Below are positions 9,801-18,870 of a DNA stretch of 64,000 bases, piece by piece. The DNA is taken from NCBI GenBank assembly GCA_040385525.1, contig JAZKHE010000002.1:744001-808000 (forward strand), written 5' to 3'. The notes under the pieces were generated by a model that was given only the letters and a program-made list of their open reading frames with translations, did no database searches and was not told where the DNA came from. Source of the DNA: JAZKHE01 sp040385525 (lineage in GTDB: Bacteria > Bacteroidota > Bacteroidia > UBA4408). A program made the position numbers and the translations under genes. The first letter of the stretch is position 1; the number at the start of each line of letters is the position of its first letter.

Positions 9801-11842
9801 CTTGCGGAACAAGTTCAAATTGGTCGGCTTCGGCAGACGGAAATGGTGGAACTCCAGGCAAAGTAAACTATAATTATTTTTCTACTCCTGATACAAAATC
9901 ACCTCAATTGAATAATGTTTGTGTTACCGATGCAAAACAAATTGAAGTTGCTTTTTCTGAAGCAATCGACAAAGCGTTAGCAACAACAAATTTTAGTGTT
10001 GATAACGGAATAGGTATCCCCGTTTCTTGGAGTTTTTCTAACACCAACAGAAATTCTGTTCTTTTAAATTTTTCATCAGAATTTTTAGTAGGAACAATTT
10101 ATTCAGTTAGCATTACATCAACAATAAAAGATTGTGTAGGTAATAGTTTAAGTACTGGTTCAATTAAATTTTCTATTGACGAAGCAAAACCTTATGATGT
10201 AGTTATTAACGAATTAATGCCCGACCCAGAGCCAGTAATAAGTTTACCTACTGCTGAATATATTGAGTTATACAATCGAACAAACAAACCAGTAAGTTTA
10301 AGCGGTTGGAAATTAAGTGCAGGTTCAACCACACGCGATTTTCCTTGCAATACAATTCAACCTAACGAATACGTTATTTTGTGCGATGATGCTGATGAGC
10401 AAACTTTTTCTGAATACGGAAAAGTAATTGCTTTTGAAAGTTTTCCATCATTAAGTAATGAAGCAAGCACAGTTTCAATTAGAAATAAATCAGGTGATAT
10501 TGTTAATGCGGTTAGTTATCAATTAAGTTGGTATGGCAATAATAATAAAGATGATGGTGGTTGGTCCTTAGAGCGTATTGATGTTGAAAATCCTTGTGGA
10601 GAATCAAACAATTGGTTAGCAAGTAATGATGTTAGCGGAGGAACTCCAGGGAAAGTAAATTCAATTGCAAAATCAAATCCTGATGCTACAAAACCAGAAG
10701 TGTGGCGAGCTTCAATAATTGATAGTAAAAAAGTGAGAGTGTATTTTAACGAAGCGATGAAAAAAGAATCGTTGAACGATTTAAGTATTTATAGTATTGA
10801 TAATGGTATTGGTTCGCCAACAGCAATTTCGTTTTTAGAACCATTTAATAGCGCAATAATTTTAACTTTTGCTAATGCATTGCAAGCAGGAATTATTTAT
10901 AATGTTAGTATTAAAACAACTGCAACCGATTGTGTTGGTAATACTATTGTAACCGAATCAAGTTCCGCAAGAGTGGCAATTCCGCAAGCAGTTGCTAAAG
11001 GCGATATTTTAATTAACGAGTTGATGTATTATGCTGCCGATGGAGCAACAGATTATGTTGAGTTGTACAATAATTCTGAAAAAATAATTGATTTAAAAGA
11101 AATTTTTATTTGCGATTACGATTCTGCCGCAGCTCAATTAGCTGAATTAAAGCAAATTGATAGCGTTGGCTTTTTAATTTTCCCTAAAGATTATGTTATT
11201 TTGTCTACCAGTCAGGCTGAAGTTAAATCCGTGTTTAACACCACTAATCCAAAAGGATTTTTAGATGTAGCTTCTTTACCATCGTGGAGTTCAACCGAAG
11301 GCGAAGTTATTTTGTCAACTCGCACTTTAGAAGTAATTGACGAAATGCGCTATTACGCAGATATGCAATTTCCATTATTAAACGACACAAGAAATGTTGC
11401 ATTAGAAAGAATTGATTTTAATCGCCCAGCAACCGATTTAAGCAATTGGCATTCTGCCGCAGAGCGTGTAGGTTTTGGAACACCAGCTTACATCAATTCT
11501 CAATTTATGGTAGCAAATACAGATAATTCTCCGTTTACATTAACACCAGAAGTTTTTACTCCTGATAATGATGGCGATAAAGATTTTATTTTAATTGGTT
11601 ATAAATTAGATCAACCAGGTTTTGTGGCAAATGTAAATATATTTGATGCAAAAGGCAGATTGCTCCGTAAATTGGTGCAAAATGAACTTTTAGGAACCGA
11701 TGGTGTTTTTACTTGGGATGGTATAGATGATAACAACCAAAAAGGAACAATTGGAATCCATATTATTCAAATTGAATTGTTTGATACTGCTGGAGCTGTT
11801 AAAAAATACAAATTGGCATGTGTATTGGGAGGTAAAATCTAG
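6821..11842 (+). CDS. giant secreted protein with five Ig-like/lamin-tail (LTD) modules
   Basis: The 1673-residue product has a signal peptide (MKKIIVFLLFLFPIYTFAQ) and an N-terminal lectin/LamG-like region (about 20-220). Five repeated modules follow, each with an SbsA/Big_5-type Ig domain (such as SPTQVDVLFSENV) and a lamin-tail domain opening with motifs like IIINEIMPDPDP and closing with GGTPG. LTD segments begin near residues 322, 591, 859, 1125 and 1393, a period of ~268. The C-terminus (FTPDNDGDKDFI... to ...LACVLGGKI) resembles an FlgD/gliding-type export domain. The ATG at 6821 is preferred to the in-frame TTG at 6800 because the signal peptide starts there. Likely an extracellular adhesive or nucleic-acid/polymer-binding T9SS cargo; the ligand is unknown. 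Confidence 0.82.
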   Translation: MKKIIVFLLFLFPIYTFAQFTDDFTDGDFTNNPTWTGDVGSFMVNGSFQLQSTSVTSNTSFYVSTPSTLTSNAQWEFNVNLTFSTSGSNYVEVFLTSTVASLTGSLNGYLVRIGDTQDDVSLWRKDGTTYVKIIDGTDLTINSSSNNVVRVKVTRSAANLFTLERDLAGTGASYTTEGTITDATYTTSNFFGVLVKQSTASFFQKHFFDNFYVGDIVLDVTSPTVVSASVISPTQVDVLFSENVEQTSAETISNYSVDNSLGNPSSATRDVSDNKLVHLTFATSFTSAVNYTLTVTSVEDLVANAIAANNTATFAYYAPPVFKDIIITEIFADPSPQIGLPAFEYIEIYNKKINPVTLNSFTIKHGTTVRTIPNTTILANAYVILTAPTGVTDLTPYGSVLGIPSLSTTALTNTGTSLELRDAANVLIDSVFYSDAWYRDAIKDDGGYSLELINTNAPLACPDANNWIASNNLNGGTPGTQNSVYNASPDVTAPTVASVNYLSSNQIGVCFSESLDASVITTLTNYELSNGLGNPTSVSVNTTLSCVTLTFASNLVNTTNYVLSYTNLQDCSGNLLSTASSNFTYYIPVQFDVLINEIMADPTPLVGLPDQEYLELYNKSSFAISIQNWTITHGTTVRTIPTATIPANGYLVLVNTSGVTDLSSFTSNVIGVPSLSSSAFTNGGTTLYLKDNSGNLIHSVTYSDAWYANTTKAEGGWSLEMIDPLNPCSGSDNWIASTATLGGTPGLVNSVKASNPDVAGPKLVTARIVNDNTLSVTFSEKVIGSALSLNNTYSITSIGNPTAVSVSADGLKVDLTLPSSFTTNFIYTLVVSGVINDCVGNALPTSSSIQFAKYAAKEFDVIINEIMPDPDPAKALPISEYFELYNKSDFPINVYKWNFIYGSSSKEMPDAIIPAKGYMAFTSASNKSLWKTFSNIAFVDELSTSALTNTGTSLSLTDSVNTAIHFVNYKDSWYQDAGKMDGGWSLEMIDFNNPCGTSSNWSASADGNGGTPGKVNYNYFSTPDTKSPQLNNVCVTDAKQIEVAFSEAIDKALATTNFSVDNGIGIPVSWSFSNTNRNSVLLNFSSEFLVGTIYSVSITSTIKDCVGNSLSTGSIKFSIDEAKPYDVVINELMPDPEPVISLPTAEYIELYNRTNKPVSLSGWKLSAGSTTRDFPCNTIQPNEYVILCDDADEQTFSEYGKVIAFESFPSLSNEASTVSIRNKSGDIVNAVSYQLSWYGNNNKDDGGWSLERIDVENPCGESNNWLASNDVSGGTPGKVNSIAKSNPDATKPEVWRASIIDSKKVRVYFNEAMKKESLNDLSIYSIDNGIGSPTAISFLEPFNSAIILTFANALQAGIIYNVSIKTTATDCVGNTIVTESSSARVAIPQAVAKGDILINELMYYAADGATDYVELYNNSEKIIDLKEIFICDYDSAAAQLAELKQIDSVGFLIFPKDYVILSTSQAEVKSVFNTTNPKGFLDVASLPSWSSTEGEVILSTRTLEVIDEMRYYADMQFPLLNDTRNVALERIDFNRPATDLSNWHSAAERVGFGTPAYINSQFMVANTDNSPFTLTPEVFTPDNDGDKDFILIGYKLDQPGFVANVNIFDAKGRLLRKLVQNELLGTDGVFTWDGIDDNNQKGTIGIHIIQIELFDTAGAVKKYKLACVLGGKI

Positions 11843-11877
11843 TTAAATAAACCAAATACTTTAACTTTGTAAAGTTG

Positions 11878-14547
11878 ATGAAAAAAGCGCTTGTATTATT
11901 TCTGTTTATAATTTCTGCTATAGTTGCTAAAGCTACACACAATCGTGCTGGAGAAATTACATACAAGCAAGTGAGTGGTTTTACCTATCAATTTACAATT
12001 GTAACCTTTACCGATAATTCTAGCAACGCAGATAGAAACGAGTTAATGCTTTATTTTGGCGATGGCGATTCTATACAAGTTACGCGTTATAACGGACCAG
12101 ATGATAACAATGACGGAACACCCGATGGCGAAATTGTAGGCAACAACATTAAACAAAATTTATATACAGGAACGCACACCTATCGTGGTGCAGGAACATT
12201 TACTGCGTCTATTACCGATCCAAATAGAAATGCAGATGTAATAAATATTCCAAATTCTGTAAACGTTTCTTTTTATATCGAAACCAAATTAGTAATTAGT
12301 CCTTTTTTAGGAATTAATAATTCGCCAACAATGCTCAATCCGCCAATAGATAATGCTTGTTTTGGCAAAAAATTTGTACACAATCCTGGTGCTTGGGATA
12401 TTGATGGAGATAGTATTTCGTACCGATTAATAACTTGCAAACAAGAAGGTGGCGTTAATATTTCGGGTTATACAATTCCTGGAGGTGTTTCTTTAAATGC
12501 TTTAACAGGAGATTTTGTTTGGAACACTCCACAACCAGCTGGCGAATTTAATTTTGCTATTTTAATTGAAGAATGGCGAAATGGCATTTTAATTGGTTCT
12601 ATTATTAGAGATATGCAAGTTACCGTTGTTGGTAATTGCAACAACAATCCGCCAGTAATCGATCCATTACCAAATTATTGTGTAGATGCAGGCGAGGTGT
12701 TAACTTTTTCTATTCGTGCAACAGATATAGATTTCGACCCAGTAACGCTTACATCAACAGGTGGCCCTTATTTGTTAAGCAGTAGTCCTGCAACTTTTCA
12801 AGCATTTTTTAATGGTTTAAACGACACAATAAATGGTGAGTTTAAATGGAATACTAACTGTTCACACATACGTCTTCAACCTTATCAAGTAAGTTTTAAA
12901 GCAGAAGACGATGGCTCGCGTTCTACTCCTGAGGTTCCTTTGGTTGATTTAAAAACAATTAGTATTCGTGTTATTTGTCCGGGTCCAACAAGTTTAACAG
13001 TAAACTCGCAAGGCAAAACCATGATTTTAAATTGGATACCAACAACCTGTACCAATGCAAAAGGCTATAAAATTTATCGTCGCGAAGGTCCATCAGGATT
13101 TGTTCCAACCGATTGCGAAACGGGTATTCCAGCATCAACAGGTTATGTATTAATTAAAACGTTAGATGGCGCCACATTATCTAATTTTATTGACGATAAC
13201 AATGGTTTAGGTTTAGATATTGGAGTAGAATATTGCTACATGATTTATGCGTATTTTGAAGAAGGTTCAGAAAGTTATGCGTCTAACGAAGATTGTGAAA
13301 GTTTAAAAAAAGATGTTCCGCTTATTACAAATGTTAGTGTAATAACAACATCAGCTTCTGGGGATATGTATGTAGCTTGGTCTATGCCAACCGAAATAGA
13401 TTCTACGTTGTTTGCAGGCCCGTATCATTATAGAATTTTAAGAGCAGAACGAAGTAATGCTTCATCATTTACAGTTATTGATTCACTTGGATTTTCTGCT
13501 TTTATAGATGGAACACCAAACGAAAGTTTGTACGATACCATTTATACCGATAATGGATTGGATACACAAACAAAAGATTATTTGTATAAAATTGAAGTTG
13601 TAAACACAAACCCTTACAAAATTATTGGACCATCAAAAGCTGCTAGTTCTGTTTTTTTAGGTGCTATTCCAAACGATAATCAAATTGAATTAACTTGGGA
13701 TGAAGATGTGCCTTGGAACAATTCTATTTATACTATTTATCGTGCAATGCCAGGTAGCTTATCGGTGTTTGATTCTTTAACTACGGTAAGTACGCAAAGT
13801 TATGTTGATGCAGGTTTGGTAAATGGCGCAACATATTGTTATTATATTAAAAGTAAAGGCGCTTATTCTATTGATGGAGTAATAAATCCTATTTATAATT
13901 TATCACAAATTATTTGCGCGCAACCAAAAGATTTAACTCCGCCTTGCGCGCCTAAATTAAGCATTAATTCTAGCTGTCCTGATATATTAAATACGTTAAC
14001 TTGGAATAATCCAAACAATTCATGTGCCGATGATGTGGTTGCTTACAAAATATATTACGCGCCTGTTTATGGCGATAGTCTTTTACCAATTGCAACTATT
14101 AATTTAGCAAATGATACAATTTTTACGCACAATAACGAAGGTATTTCTATAGCTGGTTGTTACTTTGTTGCAGCGGTAGATAGTTTTGCAAACGAAAGCC
14201 CAATTATTGATACTGTTTTTGTAGATAATTGTCCTGTTTACCAATTGCCAAATGTGTTTACGCCTAATGGCGATATTAAAAATGATTTATTTGTTCCTGT
14301 TGAAAATAAATTTGTAAAAAGCATCGACATACAAATTTTTAATCGTTGGGGAAATTTAGTTTTTAAAACTACAGACCCACAAATTCTTTGGAAAGGAGAT
14401 AACCAACAAAATGGTAAACTGCTAGCCGATGGCGTTTATTATTACATTTGCACTGTAAACGAAATTCGTTTGGCAGGCATCATCCCTAGAGATTTACATG
14501 GTTTTGTGCATATACTTTCGCAAAGTCAGAGTTCTAAAAATCCATAA
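11878..14547 (+). CDS. secreted Ig/FN3-like surface protein with T9SS type B (gliding-associated) C-terminus
   Basis: This 889-residue protein has a signal peptide (residues 1-20), a PKD-like N-terminal region (ITYKQVSGFTYQF... FGDGDS), cadherin/Ig-like segments around 130-370, and fibronectin-III-like repeats in the middle (TLTWNNPNNS and similar blocks). It ends in the gliding-motility-associated C-terminal domain: LPNVFTPNGDIKND, then IQIFNRWGNLVF and DGVYYYI. This domain marks type B T9SS substrates. The ATG at 11878 was chosen over an adjacent in-frame TTG at 11875. A TAnnTTTG-like element (TAACTTTG, 11862-11869) lies just upstream. The binding target is unknown. Confidence 0.85.
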   Translation: MKKALVLFLFIISAIVAKATHNRAGEITYKQVSGFTYQFTIVTFTDNSSNADRNELMLYFGDGDSIQVTRYNGPDDNNDGTPDGEIVGNNIKQNLYTGTHTYRGAGTFTASITDPNRNADVINIPNSVNVSFYIETKLVISPFLGINNSPTMLNPPIDNACFGKKFVHNPGAWDIDGDSISYRLITCKQEGGVNISGYTIPGGVSLNALTGDFVWNTPQPAGEFNFAILIEEWRNGILIGSIIRDMQVTVVGNCNNNPPVIDPLPNYCVDAGEVLTFSIRATDIDFDPVTLTSTGGPYLLSSSPATFQAFFNGLNDTINGEFKWNTNCSHIRLQPYQVSFKAEDDGSRSTPEVPLVDLKTISIRVICPGPTSLTVNSQGKTMILNWIPTTCTNAKGYKIYRREGPSGFVPTDCETGIPASTGYVLIKTLDGATLSNFIDDNNGLGLDIGVEYCYMIYAYFEEGSESYASNEDCESLKKDVPLITNVSVITTSASGDMYVAWSMPTEIDSTLFAGPYHYRILRAERSNASSFTVIDSLGFSAFIDGTPNESLYDTIYTDNGLDTQTKDYLYKIEVVNTNPYKIIGPSKAASSVFLGAIPNDNQIELTWDEDVPWNNSIYTIYRAMPGSLSVFDSLTTVSTQSYVDAGLVNGATYCYYIKSKGAYSIDGVINPIYNLSQIICAQPKDLTPPCAPKLSINSSCPDILNTLTWNNPNNSCADDVVAYKIYYAPVYGDSLLPIATINLANDTIFTHNNEGISIAGCYFVAAVDSFANESPIIDTVFVDNCPVYQLPNVFTPNGDIKNDLFVPVENKFVKSIDIQIFNRWGNLVFKTTDPQILWKGDNQQNGKLLADGVYYYICTVNEIRLAGIIPRDLHGFVHILSQSQSSKNP

Positions 14548-14552
14548 TTTTT

Positions 14553-15146
14553 ATGTTTACTGGTATTGTTGAGTGTTTAGGAAAGCTTGTAGCTATAGAA
14601 AATGAATTAGCTAACATTCATTTTACAATTGAAGCCAGTATTGTTCCCGAGTTAAAAATTGATCAAAGTATTGCGCATAATGGTGTTTGCTTAACTGTTA
14701 CGCAAATAAAAAATAATACTTACAAAGTTACTGCAATACACGAAACGTTACAAAAAACAAATTTAGGTTTGTTGCAAGTAGGCGATGAGGTAAATTTAGA
14801 ACGTTGCATGGTTTTTAATGGCAGAATTGATGGGCACATTGTGCAAGGTCATGTTGACCAAACCGCAGTTTGCAAACAAGTTACAGATCAAAACGGAAGC
14901 TGGCTTTTTACATTTGAATATAATAGCGCACAAAATAATATAACAGTAGAAAAAGGCTCGGTGTGTGTAAACGGGGTAAGTTTAACGGTGGTAAACTCAG
15001 GTTTAAATGAATTTTCTGTAGCAATAATTCCGTACACATTTGAGCATACTACTTTTAAAAATATAAAAGTAGGCAGCACCGTAAATTTAGAATTCGATAT
15101 TATTGGTAAATACGTATCAAAGTATTTAACTGTTTTTGGGAAGTAA
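14553..15146 (+). CDS. ribE: riboflavin synthase alpha subunit
   Basis: It catalyses dismutation of two 6,7-dimethyl-8-ribityllumazine molecules to riboflavin. The 197-residue protein begins with the family's MFTGIVE and contains two similar lumazine-binding halves, roughly 1-88 and 98-187, with conserved GVCLTV and GVSLTV motifs, GDEVNLER, and GHIVQGHVD linking them. Length is normal. It starts five bases after the preceding surface-protein gene and is followed by a DoxX-like gene, so the three may be co-transcribed by proximity rather than by shared function. No FMN riboswitch is apparent in the short gap. Confidence 0.96.
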   Translation: MFTGIVECLGKLVAIENELANIHFTIEASIVPELKIDQSIAHNGVCLTVTQIKNNTYKVTAIHETLQKTNLGLLQVGDEVNLERCMVFNGRIDGHIVQGHVDQTAVCKQVTDQNGSWLFTFEYNSAQNNITVEKGSVCVNGVSLTVVNSGLNEFSVAIIPYTFEHTTFKNIKVGSTVNLEFDIIGKYVSKYLTVFGK

Positions 15147-15165
15147 AAGTATATTTAGCCTAGCA

Positions 15166-15789
15166 ATGTTTCAATTATTTAGACAAAAATATTGGGTTAA
15201 AATTTTCACCATTTACTTAAGATATATTCTTGGAGGAACCTTTGTTTTTGCATCTGTTGTAAAAATTAAAGGAGAAAGATTCACTCATGATTTTGGAGGC
15301 GATCAACCTATTAATACGGCATGGCATTATTTTGAAACGATGTATCAATCTGGGTTTTATTGGCAATTTATTGGTTGGGGACAATTAGTTGCTGGATTTT
15401 TACTGATGACACAAAGACTAGCTACTTTGGGCGCTGTAATGTATTTCCCAATAATTTTAAATATTTTTATAGTTACAGTTTCTTATGGATTTCCAGGCAC
15501 ACCAATAATTACAGGCTTGTTATTGGTTTCAAATATTTATTTGCTTTTTTACGACTATGAAAAGTTAAAACCAATAGTAAATAATAATGCTAATTACGTT
15601 TCAGAAAAAATCAACAGCAATCAAAAAGGAGAAAGTATTTTCTGGCAAAGTTTAGGCTTGATTATGTTTGTTTTTTCGGTTTTATACGTAGTATTTCTTG
15701 ACAGAGACGCATCAATTTGGTTTATTGTTAATGCGCTCATAGGAATTATAGGATTTATAGTTCACAAAATAAAATCAAAGCTTAGTTAA
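15166..15789 (+). CDS. DoxX-like integral membrane protein
   Basis: The 207-residue protein has about four to five hydrophobic helices (LGGTFVFASVVKIKGERF near the N-terminus, QFIGWGQLVAGFLLM, an IILNIFIVTVSY helix, and two C-terminal helices with LIMFVFSVLYVVF). The first helix and following KIKGERF segment resemble the DoxX/DoxD-like family; the biochemical role is unknown. The ATG at 15166 is preferred to an in-frame TTG at 15136 inside ribE, because the helical protein begins cleanly there. It lies 20 bases after ribE. Confidence 0.7.
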   Translation: MFQLFRQKYWVKIFTIYLRYILGGTFVFASVVKIKGERFTHDFGGDQPINTAWHYFETMYQSGFYWQFIGWGQLVAGFLLMTQRLATLGAVMYFPIILNIFIVTVSYGFPGTPIITGLLLVSNIYLLFYDYEKLKPIVNNNANYVSEKINSNQKGESIFWQSLGLIMFVFSVLYVVFLDRDASIWFIVNALIGIIGFIVHKIKSKLS

Positions 15790-15850
15790 TGGGATTTTGA
15801 TTAATGAATAGTTGTTTTCTTTAGAATTCATTCTGTTAAAAACTAAAACC

Positions 15851-15964
15851 CTACAAAATAAAAATAGCAGCAATAATCATTATTATAATTATGATAAGGT
15901 ATTGCCAAATATCTACAAAGTAAACGGAGTATTTACCAAAAGTAGTTTTTAACTTGTTCATCAT
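15851..15964 (-). CDS. small single-pass membrane protein (37 aa)
   Basis: A short ORF with a double ATG (15964 or 15961) encodes 37 residues. It has a basic/polar head (MNKLKTTFGKYSVYFVDIWQ) followed by an isoleucine-rich membrane segment of about 15 residues ending at Leu37. The composition is that of a genuine short membrane peptide rather than random AT-rich translation, with aromatic residues at the membrane interface. It is transcribed away from the condensin operon and convergent with the DoxX-like gene. The function is not recognised; conservation in relatives would decide whether it is real. Confidence 0.55.
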   Translation of the reverse strand: MMNKLKTTFGKYSVYFVDIWQYLIIIIIMIIAAIFIL

Positions 15965-16211
15965 AGCGTAAAGTTAAAAAAAATACAATAAAGCTGTTAT
16001 TTTAACTTCAAGCCTTTGGTAAGTTGTGCTCCAATTTTAAAATTTGATTAGGCACGTAAAAAAAATCAAAAAATCAAATAAAAAAAAAGTCTTTTTTCCA
16101 CATCTGTTAATTAAACAATTAACTCAAAATCAGTTAGTTAGCTATTCGTTAATAACTTCGCAAAAAGCATAGCGCTATTCCATGTAAATTTAGTTTCGAT
16201 TATAAAATACT
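15965..16211. other. AT-rich divergent intergenic region upstream of the condensin operon
   Basis: About 250 bases, very rich in A-tracts (notably 16056-16093), separate the small membrane ORF from the SMC-like ATPase gene. It must hold promoters for both directions. I see no exact TTG-N19-TAnnTTTG promoter and no additional coding potential. Confidence 0.4.
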
Positions 16212-18860
16212 ATGCTTACACGAATAGCCATATTAAACTCTAAAGTTTACGGAAAAGCCGAACTGAAATTTGACGATTGTAACTCTTTACAATTAGTGGG
16301 GCCCAACAACATTGGGAAAAGTACATTAATTTACGCTTTAAACTTCTTGTTTATTGTTGATGGCTCTAAAATGAGCTTCAGCGGTCAGCGTAAAGGCGAT
16401 AAAGAAACTATACATCACTATTTTCCAAAACACGATAGCAGTTTTATTGTGTTCGAAATTTATAAAAAAGAGTATTACTGTATTCTTGTAAAACGTAATG
16501 TAGAAGGCGAGTTGGAGTATTATCGTTTTGATAATAAATACGACGATACTTTGTTTTTTGTTACCGAAAAAGGAATGCAACGCTTGCTAAACTTTGAAGA
16601 GTTTAAAGAAAAAGTTGCTCTTAAAGGAATTAATTTAACTGCGTTTAAAAACAAAACAGAAGTGTTTAGCGCTGTTTACCAACGTGGTAAAAAGAATGAT
16701 AGCGTAGTTTGGTTAGAAGATAACGTTAAAACAGATGGTTTAAGTAACAATTTTTCTAAAGTATATCGTTACTTAATTAACTCAAAATTAATTACAAATA
16801 AAACCTTAAAAGATTCGTTAATTATTGCTGATAACCGCGAAAACGAAGGTTTAAATTTTTCGCAAAAAAATAAAAAAGACATAACAGATTTATTAAAAAT
16901 TAACGACGAAATAAAAAACGTAAAAACTATTCGTCCGGAGTTTGAGGCTTTCCGTTTAGATTTGCACCAATACAAAGCAAAAACAAAAGTATTAAGTCAA
17001 TTAATGTATGCTTTCGAAAAACAATACGAAAGTACTGTACCCGAAATTGAATTACGTAAAGCAAATAAAATTAGCGAAATAGCTTCTGTTAACACCGAGT
17101 TAAACGAAGTGTTGCAACCTAAAAAAACCAGTTTAGATCAAAAAATTGGTGGTAAAGAAATGGAGTTTAAATTTAAAAACGAGGATATGACTCGTTTGTA
17201 TCGCGAAATTGACGAGATAAATAAATTAGAACCCATCGATTTTTTAAAAGAACAACAAACTAATTTAGATAAAAAACGTAGAGAAATTGAGTTAAAATTA
17301 ACTCAAATTGAAGAGCAAAAACTTACTACAAAACAATTGCAAGGTAAGATTGATGATTTATCTCTAAAAATAAAACAGATTGACGAAGTAATTAAAAACT
17401 TCAACAAATCATTGCGTCATACCATTTCTGATGATGCTGAATCTTTAAAAATATTAAACTCTGTTTTATCAGAACAAGTGCTTTCTTTACCTGGTTCTCA
17501 GGTGAAAAAGAAAGTAAAAAAAGTCGAAGAGTTATTAAAGATTTTTGATGGTGAAATTGATATTTCAAAAAACATAAATCAAAAAGATTTTAAAACGGTT
17601 GAAACATTTACAAAAGAAAAAGAAGTTTTAGTTGATGAGTTAGATAAGCTACAAAAATTATTTGAAATTGTAAGCGATATTGAAAAAACTAAAAACGAAT
17701 TAGCAAATATTATTTTTTCGATAGAGCAAACAAAAAATAATATTGATGCCATAAACAACAAACCCAAAGTTGAAAAAGAATGGGCAGATGTTAAGTTGCA
17801 ATTGCAAGCCATTACAAACGAAAAAGACCAATTATTAAAAGAACAAAATGCTTTGCAACGCGATATATCGTTGCGCTCTAAACGATTAGAAGAATTAAAC
17901 GAAGAGAAAAAAGGTTTTGATGAGCGTATTGTAGAATTACGTGTTCGTAGAGAAGAAGTAGAAAGCTTTTTAATTGAACCAGTTGAGTTTGAAACATCAG
18001 AAAATTTAGATCAGATTTACAATAAAATAAAATTGTATTTCCGCGAAAAAGGAGAGTTAAAACAAAACAAAGACAGATTATTTGATAAACTAAGAACTAC
18101 TTTAAACAGTGCAATTGCCGATGAAGAAGCTTTTGTAAAATATGTTGAAGAAGAAATTGCTTGTTTGCACGATAAAGAAAAAAGTATTGACGGATTGTTG
18201 CAAGGAATTTCTACACAGTTTGCTAACCCAGCATTTACCTTACTTAAGCGTTACGAAGAGTTTAAACAATTTGTTTACAATAAGTTTAACTACAAACTTT
18301 CTAAAACACGAATTTCTGATATTGAGGCTTTAAAAATTGAGTTAGTCGACAATAAAAAAATAATGGAAGAAGTTCGTAAAATCAGCGAAATTCAAGAAAT
18401 TAAAGGTCAAATGATGTTTGAATTTGATCAGTCAGAAAATTTAAAAGTATTAAATCAATATTTAGACAATTCGCGAAGAGTTAGTTTCGACGAGTTATTT
18501 GACATTGAGTTACACTTAACATTAAAAGGTGCAACTAAAAAAGTAGATTTAAGTGGACAAGTTGAGTCAGATGGAACAGATAGAATGATTCGTTTAATTA
18601 TTATCATGTCTATTATTAACTATTTAGCTTTAACCGACGACGAAAATAAAATTGTTTTATTTATTGATGAGGTAGCAACAATTGATAAACACAACCGTCC
18701 ACAGTTGGTAAACTTCTGCAACGAGCATAATTTTATTCCAATTTTTGCTGCGCCCGATCCAGTTCCTGATTTTGATAAGTATTATTTTATTTATCCATCA
18801 ACTGGTAAAATTAATGTAAGCGAAAAAGTAAATGCGGTGCATGCCGAGAGTATAGTTTAA
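16212..18860 (+). CDS. SMC/condensin-type ATPase, MukB/MksB-like
   Basis: The 882-residue protein has a head-coil-head layout. Its N-terminal Walker A is GPNNIGKST (30-38). Long coiled-coil stretches rich in K, E, L and Q run through roughly 220-740, with a break near the middle. An ABC-type signature region around SDGTDRM (786-792) and a C-terminal Walker B, IVLFIDE (814-820), complete the ATPase. This is the architecture of SMC-family condensins; the S-x-GTD signature and co-encoded partners point to the MukBEF/MksBEF/Wadjet branch. At 882 residues it is shorter than MukB or typical MksB, mainly through shorter coils. It is first in a three-gene operon, ten bases before the kleisin-like gene. 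A DNA-organising or plasmid-defence role is inferred. Confidence 0.78.
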   Translation: MLTRIAILNSKVYGKAELKFDDCNSLQLVGPNNIGKSTLIYALNFLFIVDGSKMSFSGQRKGDKETIHHYFPKHDSSFIVFEIYKKEYYCILVKRNVEGELEYYRFDNKYDDTLFFVTEKGMQRLLNFEEFKEKVALKGINLTAFKNKTEVFSAVYQRGKKNDSVVWLEDNVKTDGLSNNFSKVYRYLINSKLITNKTLKDSLIIADNRENEGLNFSQKNKKDITDLLKINDEIKNVKTIRPEFEAFRLDLHQYKAKTKVLSQLMYAFEKQYESTVPEIELRKANKISEIASVNTELNEVLQPKKTSLDQKIGGKEMEFKFKNEDMTRLYREIDEINKLEPIDFLKEQQTNLDKKRREIELKLTQIEEQKLTTKQLQGKIDDLSLKIKQIDEVIKNFNKSLRHTISDDAESLKILNSVLSEQVLSLPGSQVKKKVKKVEELLKIFDGEIDISKNINQKDFKTVETFTKEKEVLVDELDKLQKLFEIVSDIEKTKNELANIIFSIEQTKNNIDAINNKPKVEKEWADVKLQLQAITNEKDQLLKEQNALQRDISLRSKRLEELNEEKKGFDERIVELRVRREEVESFLIEPVEFETSENLDQIYNKIKLYFREKGELKQNKDRLFDKLRTTLNSAIADEEAFVKYVEEEIACLHDKEKSIDGLLQGISTQFANPAFTLLKRYEEFKQFVYNKFNYKLSKTRISDIEALKIELVDNKKIMEEVRKISEIQEIKGQMMFEFDQSENLKVLNQYLDNSRRVSFDELFDIELHLTLKGATKKVDLSGQVESDGTDRMIRLIIIMSIINYLALTDDENKIVLFIDEVATIDKHNRPQLVNFCNEHNFIPIFAAPDPVPDFDKYYFIYPSTGKINVSEKVNAVHAESIV

Positions 18861-18870
18861 CGAATAGATA

